Positions 1 through 8,569 of a stretch of 44,039 nt of DNA are shown in pieces. Made by a program: the position numbers and the translations under genes. The stretch's first letter is position 1, and each line of letters opens with the position of its first letter. The notes below the pieces were generated by a model, which ran no database searches, was not told where the DNA came from, and saw only the letters and a program-made list of their open reading frames with translations. Origin of the DNA: Companilactobacillus nantensis DSM 16982 (GTDB lineage Bacteria > Bacillota > Bacilli > Lactobacillales > Lactobacillaceae). Where the stretch lies: positions 340 to 44,378 of the forward strand of contig NZ_AZFV01000024.1 in assembly GCF_001435815.1 (NCBI RefSeq). Reading direction: 5' to 3'.

Positions 1-1933
1 CTTCTGATGTTCCTAGTTGACCCGTGATATTTGGTTGTTTTGGTGTTTCTGATTGATCTGGGATATTTGGTTGTTCTGGGATTTCTGGTTGACCCGTGAT
101 ACTTGGTTCTTCTGGTATCACTGGCTTGTCTATTTCAGAATTCTTCTTAACAAAATGAATCACTTCATTTACTTTTGCAGTAGTCTGATTCAATTCAGTT
201 GTAACAACTGACGGGGCTGACGTCTCTTTCTTATAATTTACGCCATTAAAAGTCCACTCATCAGGAACACCTACTTCGGTTTGCTGCCCCACTGTACCCT
301 CAACATTAATAATAATATTTCCTTGATCTGTTGGAATTGTTACTAAATTATTATTTAGTTCACCCACGTTAATCTTATTTGATGCAGTATATTCTAATAT
401 ATCAAGACTAGAATATTTTCCATTGTACAGTTCCCCTAAACTATTAACTTTCTTCTCACCAACATAATTGGGAATACCCGAAAATATATACGCTCCTTCA
501 GTTGGGTTCCCATTTTCATCCTTTTTATTTGTCCATAAAGCACCTCGTTTAGATGTTAAAGCTGTATTCTTTCCAAACTTGAGCCACCCTATTAAAGTAA
601 TGCTTTTCAAATTAGTTCCGTCAAACATTCCTTCACCTTTGTATGAATCACCAGTGTCAGCATTACTAAATTGCCAATTAACGATATCCAGCTCGTTAAG
701 GTTATCATCATTTTTAAACATTGCTCTCAAATCAGTTGCACTCCTAGCTTTCCATGATTGAGTGGCTGATATTTCCTTATCCTTTTTAGAATTTGAAACA
801 GGTAAACTTAATTTTTGTAATGACGTATTATTAGCAAATGCGTAACTTCCATCAACAATTCGGATAAAATGGCTTAGATGAAATGTTATTTGCTTAAGTT
901 TAGTATCGTTTTCAAACATATGGCTTATATTATGGGCGGATTGCATTGTATGTGCTGATAAATCTAAATTTTTTAGACTTTTATCATTCTTAAACATACC
1001 TTCAGCATTAGTAATATTCTCAGTCTTCAGATTACTAATATTATCAATCTGAGTTAGATTAGTCATATTTGCAAATAAATATGACGAATTCTCGGGAACT
1101 TCAATTGGCACAGCAACATTAATTTTTGTAATTGTTTGAGTATGCCCTCCCCAACGTTCGTGATAAACTTCGGTTCCTTTATCTATAGAACCGGTAAGTT
1201 TCAGAGTTTTACCATCATCAACTACTACCCATCCATTTCCAGAATTAGCTTTCTTAACAATCCCTTTATCACTTGAGGAGGAATTAATAACCACAGCATC
1301 CCCCGTTTCATGCTCTGATCCACTGATATTTTTATCATCTGAATCAACAGTTCCAGGGGTCACTTTATCTTTTCCTACTTTAGTTTCCAAATTACTTTCA
1401 GTTCTTAATTGAGGATTTTGTATTTCTGACTTAGATTGGCTTGACGTCGATCCAGTTTTAACATTTGAAATTTTTGTATCACTAATAGATTGAACATCCT
1501 TTGAAGTAGTCAATACCGTGCCATTCTCTTCATTTACTGGTTTAGTAACACCATTTTCTTTACTAATAGTATTATCTGATTCGGATTTTGTGTTTTTTGC
1601 TGGTATATTTTCACTACTATTTTGGGGAGTAGCATCGGTTGAACTAGTTTCGACCCTCCCATTATCCGTCGTTAAACTTGAGGTTGGAGAAATACTTGCA
1701 TTGTTTGATGAAGCAGTTACATTGTGTGGTTCGGCAGCGCTAGAAACAGTGGTAGATGTTGCTGAGGTCGTAGTTGAAATTGTGTCAGCCTTAATGACAT
1801 ATTCAGGAACGGCCAGCATTAATAAACCTCCAGCAAAAGAAATTCCTGTGGCAACGACCCAGTTCTTTTTGGATTTAACCAACCTTTTTCTCACAACAGT
1901 ATTTGGGTTATGTTTCGATTGTCGAAATCTCAT
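1..1933 (-). CDS. BspA-like (DUF285 repeat) cell-surface protein, C-terminus beyond window
   Basis: The reading frame is open from an ATG at 1933 to the window edge, giving 644 codons with no stop. The start is preceded by a GAGGGAGAA ribosome site. The N-terminus (RLVKSKKNWVVATG) resembles the KxYKxGKxW signal-peptide class, with a hydrophobic core near residues 28-45 and likely cleavage near VIKADT. A low-complexity Ser/Thr/Asn-rich stalk covers about residues 50-220. Then come repeats of the DUF285/BspA leucine-rich type (LFANMTNLTQ, AEGMFKNDKSLKNLDLS, SHMFENDTKLK, LRAMFKNDDNLNELDI) at about 270-440. A Pro-rich repeat follows, and probably a wall anchor outside the window. Proteins of this family are adhesins or wall-associated binding proteins; the ligand is unknown. 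It is monocistronic as far as visible. Confidence 0.85.
   Translation of the reverse strand, partial: MRFRQSKHNPNTVVRKRLVKSKKNWVVATGISFAGGLLMLAVPEYVIKADTISTTTSATSTTVSSAAEPHNVTASSNNASISPTSSLTTDNGRVETSSTDATPQNSSENIPAKNTKSESDNTISKENGVTKPVNEENGTVLTTSKDVQSISDTKISNVKTGSTSSQSKSEIQNPQLRTESNLETKVGKDKVTPGTVDSDDKNISGSEHETGDAVVINSSSSDKGIVKKANSGNGWVVVDDGKTLKLTGSIDKGTEVYHERWGGHTQTITKINVAVPIEVPENSSYLFANMTNLTQIDNISNLKTENITNAEGMFKNDKSLKNLDLSAHTMQSAHNISHMFENDTKLKQITFHLSHFIRIVDGSYAFANNTSLQKLSLPVSNSKKDKEISATQSWKARSATDLRAMFKNDDNLNELDIVNWQFSNADTGDSYKGEGMFDGTNLKSITLIGWLKFGKNTALTSKRGALWTNKKDENGNPTEGAYIFSGIPNYVGEKKVNSLGELYNGKYSSLDILEYTASNKINVGELNNNLVTIPTDQGNIIINVEGTVGQQTEVGVPDEWTFNGVNYKKETSAPSVVTTELNQTTAKVNEVIHFVKKNSEIDKPVIPEEPSITGQPEIPEQPNIPDQSETPKQPNITGQLGTSE
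5..112 (-). repeat. Pro-rich 12-residue (36-bp) tandem repeat in surface protein
   Basis: Three adjacent 12-residue units are visible on the minus strand: EEPSITGQPEIP, EQPNIPDQSETP and KQPNITGQLGTS. They may continue past the window edge. Such Pro-rich spacers usually lie just before the wall-spanning and anchoring region of Gram-positive surface proteins. Copy number is likely to vary between strains (inference). Confidence 0.6.
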
Positions 1934-1973
1934 ATGTATTCTCCCTCTCAAGATATCCTTTTAATATTTACAA

Positions 1974-1979
1974 ATTATA
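1974..1979 (-). promoter_or_regulatory. Candidate -10 box for the surface-protein gene
   Basis: A perfect TATAAT on the minus strand lies about 40 bases before the ATG at 1933. No convincing -35 hexamer sits at standard spacing. The rest of 1980-2190 is very AT-rich with no gene. Confidence 0.35.
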
Positions 1980-2191
1980 GTATTTGAGGGATTTTATATG
2001 TTCCATATGTTGTAAATTTCATTTATCGTTTTTGACATTTATTATAAAATAATTATATATTAAATCGATTTTTATCAAAAAAGTGAACTAATATTTAACT
2101 TTTAAAAAAATATTTTGACATTAAAGATTGTTATATAAATGATTCATTTAATATAATTAATAAATCTATATTTAAAAGCAATTTATAGTAA

Positions 2192-2219
2192 AAAAGAAGA
2201 CTATAATTAGTCTTCTTTT
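2192..2219 (-). terminator. Rho-independent terminator after the SDR gene
   Basis: A 10-bp inverted repeat (AAAAGAAGAC / GTCTTCTTTT, loop of 8) lies about 50 bases past the SDR stop. U-rich tracts on both sides would let it work in either direction. Confidence 0.8.
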
Positions 2220-2267
2220 CATTGTTTAATTTTGTTATCCGATTTTATAAATTAAACAGTTATTAAT

Positions 2268-2996
2268 CTATGAATCTTGACGGGTAGCAGCAATATCAAC
2301 TTCACGGATATTAACTTCTTGTGGCATGTCATACATGAACTTCACTGTTTCAGCAACGTGTTTTGGATCAAGCACAACGCCACCCATACTTTCTTCCCAT
2401 GCAGCGTAATCTTTCAAAGCTGACTTGCTTGTAACATGTGTCAAAAGTTCCGTTTCAGCCGCACCAGGGGCAACCATCATGATACGAACATTCTTAGCAG
2501 AATTTTCTTCACGGATTGTTTCTGACAAACCATGAACACCAAATTTTGAAGCAACATAAGCAGCATGGTTAACAAAAGTTTTACGACCGGCGATTGATGA
2601 CATGTTCAAAATTGTACCATGTTCACGTTCACGCATATCATTCAAAACAATTTGTGTACCATTCAAGACACCCATGACATTTGTATCAAGCATTGTTTGC
2701 CATTCTTGTGGATTTTGATTTTGGACATTACCAAGTAACATCACACCGGCATTGTTAACTAACAAATCAGTTTTGCCATACTTAGCTTCAGCTTTACGGA
2801 TAGCTTTTTCAAATTGATCATAGTCAGTCACATCGACAGAATCAATCATCACGTTATCCATACCCTTGGCAACTTCAGTCAATTTTTCAGTCCGACGGCC
2901 CAATAGCAATAGCGGAAAACCGTCAGCATTAAAGATTTTGGCAATTTCAGCACCAAAACCTGAACTTGCACCTGTAATTACAACTAATTTTTTCAT
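2268..2996 (-). CDS. Short-chain dehydrogenase/reductase (classical SDR, YdfG-like)
   Basis: This is a 242-residue cytosolic NAD(P)-dependent oxidoreductase of normal classical-SDR length. The cofactor motif TGASSGFG is at residues 8-15. The basic pair in LLGRR (34-35) suggests NADP(H) preference. NNAG is at 81-84, catalytic serine in NMSS at 133-134, and the YxxxK pair is Y147/K151. The substrate cannot be told from sequence; YdfG-like members reduce 3-hydroxy acids or small carbonyls. It is divergent from a HxlR-type regulator, an arrangement typical of a regulator controlling a carbonyl or electrophile detoxification gene. It is monocistronic with its own terminator. Confidence 0.93.
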   Translation of the reverse strand: MKKLVVITGASSGFGAEIAKIFNADGFPLLLLGRRTEKLTEVAKGMDNVMIDSVDVTDYDQFEKAIRKAEAKYGKTDLLVNNAGVMLLGNVQNQNPQEWQTMLDTNVMGVLNGTQIVLNDMREREHGTILNMSSIAGRKTFVNHAAYVASKFGVHGLSETIREENSAKNVRIMMVAPGAAETELLTHVTSKSALKDYAAWEESMGGVVLDPKHVAETVKFMYDMPQEVNIREVDIAATRQDS

Positions 2997-3009
2997 ATTA
3001 TATATTCCT

Positions 3010-3074
3010 CGTACTTATAAAGATTTTTTCAACGTTTTACAGTATAATGGCATATATTATTGACAACAAGTACG
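3010..3074. promoter_or_regulatory. Divergent SDR/hxlR promoter region with inverted CGTACTT boxes
   Basis: On the plus strand a TATAAT at 3043-3048 could serve hxlR. On the minus strand TTGTCA (about 3061-3066) with TACTGT 16 bases on could serve the SDR gene. CGTACTT at 3010-3016 and its reverse complement AAGTACG at 3068-3074 bracket both. They are candidate HxlR binding half-sites (inference). Confidence 0.45.
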
Positions 3075-3120
3075 CACCTTCAGGTTACTACTGCCTGTGG
3101 AAAACTAAGGAGCAAGGATT

Positions 3121-3462
3121 TTGGCTAAATATTTAAATGAATTTGATGCAACGATGCACATGATTCAAGGCAAATGGAAAATCATGATTATGTATGAACT
3201 AGCAGAAACTGGTGAACGTCGCTTTGGAGAATTGCAACGACATATCAAAGATGTCTCTCACAAAACTTTAACGAATCAATTGCGTGAATTAGAAGATGAT
3301 GGTTTAGTTACTCGTCATGACTTTCAAACCGCTGAACCACACGTAGAATATCAGTTAACCGACAATGGTAAATCATTAATTCCGATATTGGATGCCATTT
3401 GTACTTGGGGTGATACTCATATTAATCATGATTTGATTGAACGGTCACTTTGCGACGAATAA
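3121..3462 (+). CDS. HxlR-family winged-helix transcriptional regulator
   Basis: This 113-residue regulator starts at TTG (3121), with AAGGAG 8 bases upstream. The family signature is clear: MIQGKWKIMIMYEL, then RFGELQRHI and SHKTLTNQLRELEDDGLV, followed by the wing (EYQLTDNGKSL). Many HxlR proteins carry an N-terminal redox cysteine (C-P motif). That cysteine is absent here; the only cysteines are C100 and near the C-terminus, so sensing probably differs from YodB/HypR types. It probably autoregulates and controls the divergent SDR gene. Confidence 0.92.
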   Translation: MAKYLNEFDATMHMIQGKWKIMIMYELAETGERRFGELQRHIKDVSHKTLTNQLRELEDDGLVTRHDFQTAEPHVEYQLTDNGKSLIPILDAICTWGDTHINHDLIERSLCDE

Positions 3463-3488
3463 GGCTGAACTTAATTGTGTAGTCTTTT

Positions 3489-3710
3489 TTATATGTCCAA
3501 TTTATTTTTCAATGCCTCAGTTAAAACAGCTGAGAAATTAATATTTTGTTGTTTACCTAGAACTACCAAATACTCAGGAACAGTCACATTTTTGCGGACA
3601 GTTTTGGGATTATTACGACGATATTCTTCCATATCAATGTAAACAACTGTTTTAAGATCATCAGCATGTACTTTAATATCTTCCAAATCTGTTGGACTAG
3701 GGTATTCTAT
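3489..3710 (-). pseudogene. hicB: Truncated hicB antitoxin (C-terminal half only)
   Basis: The encoded segment runs from an IEYPSPTDLEDI stretch through VVYIDMEEYRRNN to a ribbon-helix-helix segment (KNVTVPEYLVVL, NFSAVLTEALKNKL). This matches the last half of full-length HicB proteins of about 130 residues. The N-terminal half that binds and neutralises HicA is missing. Upstream the frame reads into the terminator hairpin and hits a stop at 3744-3746. A TTG at 3686 could start a 65-residue product, but no ribosome site precedes it. It looks like a deletion remnant; residual DNA-binding activity is possible if it is translated. Confidence 0.75.
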
Positions 3711-3713
3711 GAG

Positions 3714-3747
3714 TAAAAAAATAAGACCACAATATTTGCAGTCTTAA
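3714..3747 (-). terminator. Terminator after hicA
   Basis: Minus-strand TAAGAC...GTCTTA arms (3722-3747) with extra pairing (TGCA/TGTG region) are followed by a run of T. The hairpin lies exactly where the 5' half of hicB would be expected. It closely resembles the ppsA terminator at 37411-37445. Confidence 0.8.
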
Positions 3748-3760
3748 TCGAAAAATAAGT

Positions 3761-3958
3761 TTAGTTTATTTTTATGCCAGCTTGTTTTAATATCTTACTT
3801 TCAATCCCATGTTCAAGTTCCTTATCGTGGTGAATGGGGACTGGAAGCGTCACATTGGTTTCCGGATTATACATTTTAAGATGTGATCCGTTTTGTGACT
3901 TTTTGACAAAACCATTTTGGCGCAATATCTTAACAATCTTTTGCGGTTTCATTGCCAT
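3761..3958 (-). CDS. hicA: HicA-type mRNA interferase toxin
   Basis: This 65-residue protein is the full length of the HicA family, a dsRBD-like RNA-cleaving toxin. The catalytic histidine is H26 in the family motif GSH (QNGSHLKMYNP), followed by VTLPVPIHHDKELEHG and the final helix ILKQAGIKIN. A strong purine-rich ribosome site (GAGGGGGAAGG) precedes the ATG. Normally hicB follows directly; here only a terminator and a hicB fragment follow. The toxin therefore looks intact while its cognate antitoxin does not. Either HicA is poorly expressed or inactive, or another HicB protects the cell. Confidence 0.87.
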   Translation of the reverse strand: MAMKPQKIVKILRQNGFVKKSQNGSHLKMYNPETNVTLPVPIHHDKELEHGIESKILKQAGIKIN

Positions 3959-4289
3959 TTTTCCTTCCCCCTCTCGTATATTCTATTGTACCTGTTCTTG
4001 ATTCAAAGGGGAATTTTGCAGTTTAAATCTATAAACGCAAAATCACAACCTGGCATCATATTTTAATTAAGCTGTACTCAACATGTATCGGCACTGTATT
4101 AAATTCCGTTAGTTAAACAGTATTGAAACGAACCTTATTACCTTAAACTAGTTTCCAAATGATTTTCGAGCGCCATTTACCCTAAAGAATTTCTAAAACA
4201 AGCTTCACATTTCCCCATACCTTTTATTCAATAAACTGAGTGAAGCTATTGCACAAAAATAATAATTAAAATTATTTTCTAACTTGTTA
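3959..4289. other. Intergenic region, no gene seen
   Basis: No supported coding sequence was found. The region carries the hicA leader and probably its promoter. An inverted repeat AGCTTCAC (4201-4208) / GTGAAGCT (4240-4247) and a short AATAAT/ATTATT hairpin with a T run near 4258-4275 may end transcription of the next gene on the minus strand. Confidence 0.5.
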
Positions 4290-6233
4290 CTAAACCGACT
4301 GCACAACTGACCACTCTAACTTAGTCGAATAATTACCCGGAACGATCGGACCCTCATCAATATGCAACAATGGGCCTTCCTTAGGAATCCAGGAAATTGA
4401 TTTAAGCGATTCGCCGTTGTTAGTTTCTTCAACTAAAGTACCTTTATCATCCAAAATCATATAATTACCATCAGTTTGATAGTATCTTATTTCCGAATTT
4501 AAAGTAGTACTACTCGATTTAAGTGGCTCTTTTTGGATTATATATAACTTAGCTGCCTTCTTTTCAACTCGATTATCTGAAACATCCAACGCATTGTCAG
4601 TCATTTTTATCCTGCTTAATAATTGTCCCCTTCCATTCGTATTAATCGTTGGATACTGCCAGTCGTGCGCTTTTAAGGTTAGCAATTTATTTGCAAAGTT
4701 CAGAGTCATAGTTGTTTGTCCATTCATCTGAAGAATGTAATTATTCTTACTGTCGAGTCCTAGAAATTCGACTGTCGAAGTATGGGACAGTACGTTATCA
4801 GACGTACCAACTGTTCCATTAATCATTAATAAATGGCTTTTAACCTTCGAAAAATCCAGTTTATTAATAATTAAAATAGCTCCTTGGTCATTATCAGGAT
4901 CAGAGATTTCACTAACATTAACAGTACTCTGACCATCAAGTTGAACATCATTTGCAGTTATTTCTACAGTTTTAGGTATTTTTAAACCAACAACACCGCT
5001 AACCACTGCTGAATCAGCATTCTCATCACTAATATTTAGCTGATAAGTCAATTTATTATCCTTAGAGACACCGTTTAAAACCGTATTAGTTTCATTATGA
5101 TCATCGTGGCTGTGATTAAAAACCATATTCGTTATCTTAACATCTGGAGTTGTATTTCTTATCACTGTCAACGTCGCTTGATTAGTTTTAATTTCGGAAG
5201 TAGTACCGTTACCATTATCAATTGTCATAACCGCATAGTATTTAGAGCCATTATCAACATACGCTGCTTGGGAAATAGTATAGGACATATTACTGCCAGA
5301 GTTATCAATCACCTTTTCTCCCCCGTCAGTAGAAACCTTATACCAAACGACCGATGTTGGTTTTTGATCAAAATGTCCCTGTATTTTAAATTCTGCAGTC
5401 TTGCCAGAATCCACTTTCACATCATCCAAACCACCGCCAATCTTAATTCTGACGTCACCACTAATTGCCGTACCATTACTGTTGACCATTGTTCCTGTTA
5501 TTATAACTTTTCCTGCTTTACCACTATTATTTGCGGACACTACCCCCGTATGACTATTAACCGTTGCCAAACTAGTATCACTACTTTTCCAGATAATATT
5601 ACCCGTAGCGTTAACCGGATCAGGAATTCCTTTAACAAAAGTTGTATTGACTGTACTTTGATTGCTATATAAATAGTCACTGGCAGCCGATACAGTCAGT
5701 GTTTTTGCATCAATTGCCTTAGGAAAAGTTGTAACAAAGGCAACTTTGGAATAAACCGTCGTTCCTCCAATAAGGGGAGAAATTAAATTAGGCCACTTCG
5801 TTTTTTGCTGATAATAAACTGTCCCCTCAGAAGATGGCGTAACAGTTAAATTAATATCATCAACTTTCATATCGGTCCAATTCAAACCATCAGTTGATTG
5901 ATACCACGTGTAATGCGGCTTTCCAGTTACCAGTGTTTCGAGAACGGATCTGCCTGAATCTGTATAAAGTGTTTTGGAATTATTCACAAATGTATATTGA
6001 TTATCCGGTTGCAAGTTGTAACCTGACGTCAGCCAAAAAAATAGCAAAATAATCGGATCGGACGTTGGCTTAAATTTGGGAATTACCTTTTCCTTTAGCA
6101 TCGTTTGTTTAGGGACTACCTGGGAAATAACTGTCGTTGAAAATCTATTTTCAATTCCAGGCCAATTAAAAAATAAGGTCATAATAATCAAGGTTAGATT
6201 AATCAAAAACAAAATTATTATTTTTCGTTTCAA
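4290..6233 (-). CDS. Large secreted Ig-like surface protein, possible degenerate WxL-type C-terminus
   Basis: The start is a TTG at 6233 with AAAGGAG upstream, giving 647 residues. A hydrophobic signal or signal-anchor lies at residues 4-22. A bacterial Ig-like group 2 style domain covers about 176-266 (SLATVNSHTGVVSANN). A second Ig-like segment is at about 270-358 (DSGKTAEFKI, YYAVMTIDNGNG). The C-terminal 280 residues are beta-rich and end VPGNYSTKLEWSVVQSV. This is reminiscent of the end of WxL wall-binding domains (GxYxxxLxWxL), but the match is weak. No LPXTG motif or C-terminal membrane segment is present. Function is unknown; a cell-wall-associated structural or adhesive role is inferred. 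Confidence 0.7.
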   Translation of the reverse strand: MKRKIIILFLINLTLIIMTLFFNWPGIENRFSTTVISQVVPKQTMLKEKVIPKFKPTSDPIILLFFWLTSGYNLQPDNQYTFVNNSKTLYTDSGRSVLETLVTGKPHYTWYQSTDGLNWTDMKVDDINLTVTPSSEGTVYYQQKTKWPNLISPLIGGTTVYSKVAFVTTFPKAIDAKTLTVSAASDYLYSNQSTVNTTFVKGIPDPVNATGNIIWKSSDTSLATVNSHTGVVSANNSGKAGKVIITGTMVNSNGTAISGDVRIKIGGGLDDVKVDSGKTAEFKIQGHFDQKPTSVVWYKVSTDGGEKVIDNSGSNMSYTISQAAYVDNGSKYYAVMTIDNGNGTTSEIKTNQATLTVIRNTTPDVKITNMVFNHSHDDHNETNTVLNGVSKDNKLTYQLNISDENADSAVVSGVVGLKIPKTVEITANDVQLDGQSTVNVSEISDPDNDQGAILIINKLDFSKVKSHLLMINGTVGTSDNVLSHTSTVEFLGLDSKNNYILQMNGQTTMTLNFANKLLTLKAHDWQYPTINTNGRGQLLSRIKMTDNALDVSDNRVEKKAAKLYIIQKEPLKSSSTTLNSEIRYYQTDGNYMILDDKGTLVEETNNGESLKSISWIPKEGPLLHIDEGPIVPGNYSTKLEWSVVQSV

Positions 6234-6401
6234 GTTTTTCTCCTTTAACGTAAGGCTACTTGATTTTGAAATGAAATAATTTAATAACGCTATGCGTTAC
6301 ATACGAAGAAAATATAACACCAACCTACAAATCCTAGCTACAAAAAATAACAAGTAATTGATAAAAAAATATAGTACTCATTTTAATGCTTGTAACCGCT
6401 T

Positions 6402-6435
6402 AATCATTGTCAACGAGATTGACAATGATTTTTTT
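6402..6435 (+). terminator. Terminator-like hairpin in the leader of the merR-cocE-MFS operon
   Basis: A perfect 11-bp stem (AATCATTGTCA / TGACAATGATT) with a 7-base loop is followed at once by a run of seven T on the plus strand. It lies about 35 bases before the merR start. No plus-strand gene lies upstream that needs terminating, so it may be an attenuator. It could also be an operator, since the dyad sits near the expected promoter (TTGATA at about 6358, AT-rich -10). Confidence 0.7.
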
Positions 6436-6468
6436 AGGTATAAACTTTTCTAAATGGAGGACTAAATT

Positions 6469-6891
6469 ATGACAAATATCAATCCTTTTTCAATTCTTAA
6501 AAATGTCGCACTCGGAAGTACCCAAGTTGCCCACGCTGCCGGTGTTACAAGCCGTCAATTGCGTTATTGGGAAACTCAAGGCTATATCAAATCTTTGCCT
6601 GAGATGGTTAGCAATACGCGTCAATACAATCTTGCAACAGTTATTAAAGTCATGGCCATTAAACAAGGTTTAGATAGTGGTTTAAGCTTATCCGGCGCAG
6701 TTGAAGCAGCAAAAAATATTAGAGATCAAAGTAATTATATTGGTCGATTCATTAGCGAAACTTACCAAGGTTATCAGCAAAACAACGACGGCACAGTCAC
6801 ACTCGACTTTGGCTCTGTTAAAGATCATCCCGAAGAAAAAGTCACTGGCGTTATCGGAAACAAGGACAGTTATTTCAAAATTACGAAATGA
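6469..6891 (+). CDS. MerR-family transcriptional regulator
   Basis: This 140-residue regulator has a TGGAGG ribosome site. The MerR helix-turn-helix with wing is at about residues 16-62 (STQVAHAAGVTSRQLRYWE, GYIKSLPE, NTRQYN). The dimerisation helix follows (LATVIKVMAIKQGLDSGLSL). The C-terminal tail (about 95-140) has no metal-binding cysteines, so a metal sensor is unlikely; it ends in a short beta-rich segment. The first gene of an operon with a hydrolase and an exporter suggests a ligand- or drug-responsive activator. Its stop overlaps the ribosome site of the next gene. Confidence 0.92.
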   Translation: MTNINPFSILKNVALGSTQVAHAAGVTSRQLRYWETQGYIKSLPEMVSNTRQYNLATVIKVMAIKQGLDSGLSLSGAVEAAKNIRDQSNYIGRFISETYQGYQQNNDGTVTLDFGSVKDHPEEKVTGVIGNKDSYFKITK

Positions 6892-6901
6892 GGTTATCAA
6901 C

Positions 6902-8569
6902 ATGGACTTTGAGGATTATGTAGCAACAATTTTAAATAGTATCAATGATAGTGGCATCGAGATTAAGTATCCCGAACCAATTTTTGAAGAAAAAATGTTA
7001 GCAACACGTGATGGTGTTAAATTAGCAACCGACATCTTTCTACCAGCTCAAAACGGCAGTTTTCCTACGATTGTTCAACGGGGATGTTATGCAGCACAAG
7101 ATCCACTGAACAAATTGATTGGTAAAGAATTTGCCAAACGTGGTTTTGCCTACGTCTTTCAATTTTGTCGTGGTATCGGGCGTTCAGAAGGCGAATGGGT
7201 ACCTAAAGTCCATGAACGTCTTGATGGCAAGGATTTAGTTGATTGGCTCCAAGATCAAACTTGGGTTGAAAGCATGGGATATTATGGTAGTTCATATTTG
7301 GCCATGACCGGTTGGGCTATTGCAGATATTGTTCCCGATAAAATGAAAACGATGTTTCTCAGCAACTATGGTGTTCATGATTATTTGGCTAATTATCATG
7401 ACGGAATTTTGAAGCCTGACATCACTACCTCCTGGGCTATGGATAATGCAGGTTGGAAAGTTGACGCCGACTACTTAACTTCTGCCAAGTATCGACCTGC
7501 CTTAACTGCCGATGTCGATCTCTGGGGTGGCAAACTCCCCTGGTATCGTGATGTTTTGCAAAGTACCACTGAAGATTCACATTATTGGTCGAGTGAAAGC
7601 CGTCAAACTTTCAAAAAAGTTGCCGCTAAAATTAAGATTCCCATGTTCATTTCTGAAGGTTGGTACGATCACCATTTGGAAAATGCCTTGATGACATATG
7701 CGGAATTAAGCGACGATGTTAAATCCCATTCGATTCTCCAAATTGGTGGCTGGAATCACTTTGGACAAGCAGCTGTTTTTGACCGTCCTACTCCCAACAT
7801 GTTAAAAAATGAATTTCGCACTCTGTTATCATGGTTAACCGATATATTAATTGACCAAAAACTTCCCACTGGTAAAATTCAAAGTTATGAAATTGGAGCC
7901 GACAAATGGCATGAAGAAAAAGTCTTGCCAGTAACTTCGTCCCCCAATTTAACTTTCTATCTCAATCATGAATCTGGTCAACCTGGCACTTTAATTTCCG
8001 ATAAAGACAAAATTGGCAACGATAATCTAGCTTACACTTTTGATCCCGACAATCCGGTTCCATCCATTGGTGGTGAAGTATTGCTGAAGACCGCAGATCA
8101 AATCGGTAGTCGTCTTCAACCAAAACCTAATTATCGTAATGATGTTGTTAGTTTTATCAGTGAACCATTAAATGAATCGAAACATCTTTGGGGCAATATC
8201 GGTTTTAACATCAATGTTGCCACCGATGTCGACGACACAGCTTTTGTTATTAAAATCTCTGAAATCTTAGCTGATGGCAGAACTTTCAACATTCGCACAA
8301 CTATCTCCACTTTAAGCGCTAAGAATCCCAACTATCAAGCTGGCGAAACGATGAGACTCCAACTTCAAACGCTGCCAATTGATTGGCAATTAAACAGTGG
8401 TAGTCGTATTCGTGTTGATATTACTTCATCAGATTTCCCCCAATACCAAATTCACAGTAATTTTAAAGGCAATCAATCGGAACAGGCAACTGTCCGTGTG
8501 GCTCACCAACAAATTATCATTGACCCTAACAATTCCAGTACCGTGACATTACCGATCACCAATGAATAA
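6902..8569 (+). CDS. CocE/NonD-family serine hydrolase (X-Pro dipeptidyl-peptidase-like)
   Basis: The start is ATG 6902, with GAGG overlapping the merR stop; an in-frame upstream extension into merR was discarded. The 555-residue protein has an alpha/beta-hydrolase fold with nucleophile S131 in YYGSSYLA. The likely acid is D255 (GWYDHH) and the histidine is H285 (GGWNHFG). The oxyanion tyrosine is probably in RGCYA (about 63), with the family CRGIGRSEGEW motif at 89-99. The C-terminal jelly-roll domain of the CocE/PepX class covers about 340-555. Family members hydrolyse esters or acyl-peptide or beta-lactam-like amides; the substrate is unknown here. No signal peptide is visible, so it is cytosolic. 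Linkage to an exporter suggests detoxification. Confidence 0.9.
   Translation: MDFEDYVATILNSINDSGIEIKYPEPIFEEKMLATRDGVKLATDIFLPAQNGSFPTIVQRGCYAAQDPLNKLIGKEFAKRGFAYVFQFCRGIGRSEGEWVPKVHERLDGKDLVDWLQDQTWVESMGYYGSSYLAMTGWAIADIVPDKMKTMFLSNYGVHDYLANYHDGILKPDITTSWAMDNAGWKVDADYLTSAKYRPALTADVDLWGGKLPWYRDVLQSTTEDSHYWSSESRQTFKKVAAKIKIPMFISEGWYDHHLENALMTYAELSDDVKSHSILQIGGWNHFGQAAVFDRPTPNMLKNEFRTLLSWLTDILIDQKLPTGKIQSYEIGADKWHEEKVLPVTSSPNLTFYLNHESGQPGTLISDKDKIGNDNLAYTFDPDNPVPSIGGEVLLKTADQIGSRLQPKPNYRNDVVSFISEPLNESKHLWGNIGFNINVATDVDDTAFVIKISEILADGRTFNIRTTISTLSAKNPNYQAGETMRLQLQTLPIDWQLNSGSRIRVDITSSDFPQYQIHSNFKGNQSEQATVRVAHQQIIIDPNNSSTVTLPITNE

Noticed and set aside
5097-5672. 191-codon plus-strand open frame
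   Set aside because: It lies antisense inside the secreted Ig-like protein gene, which has a good start, signal peptide and domains.
6701-6901. 67-codon N-terminal extension of the CocE-like hydrolase
   Set aside because: It overlaps merR in another frame and lacks family similarity; ATG 6902 has a proper ribosome site and matches the family start.
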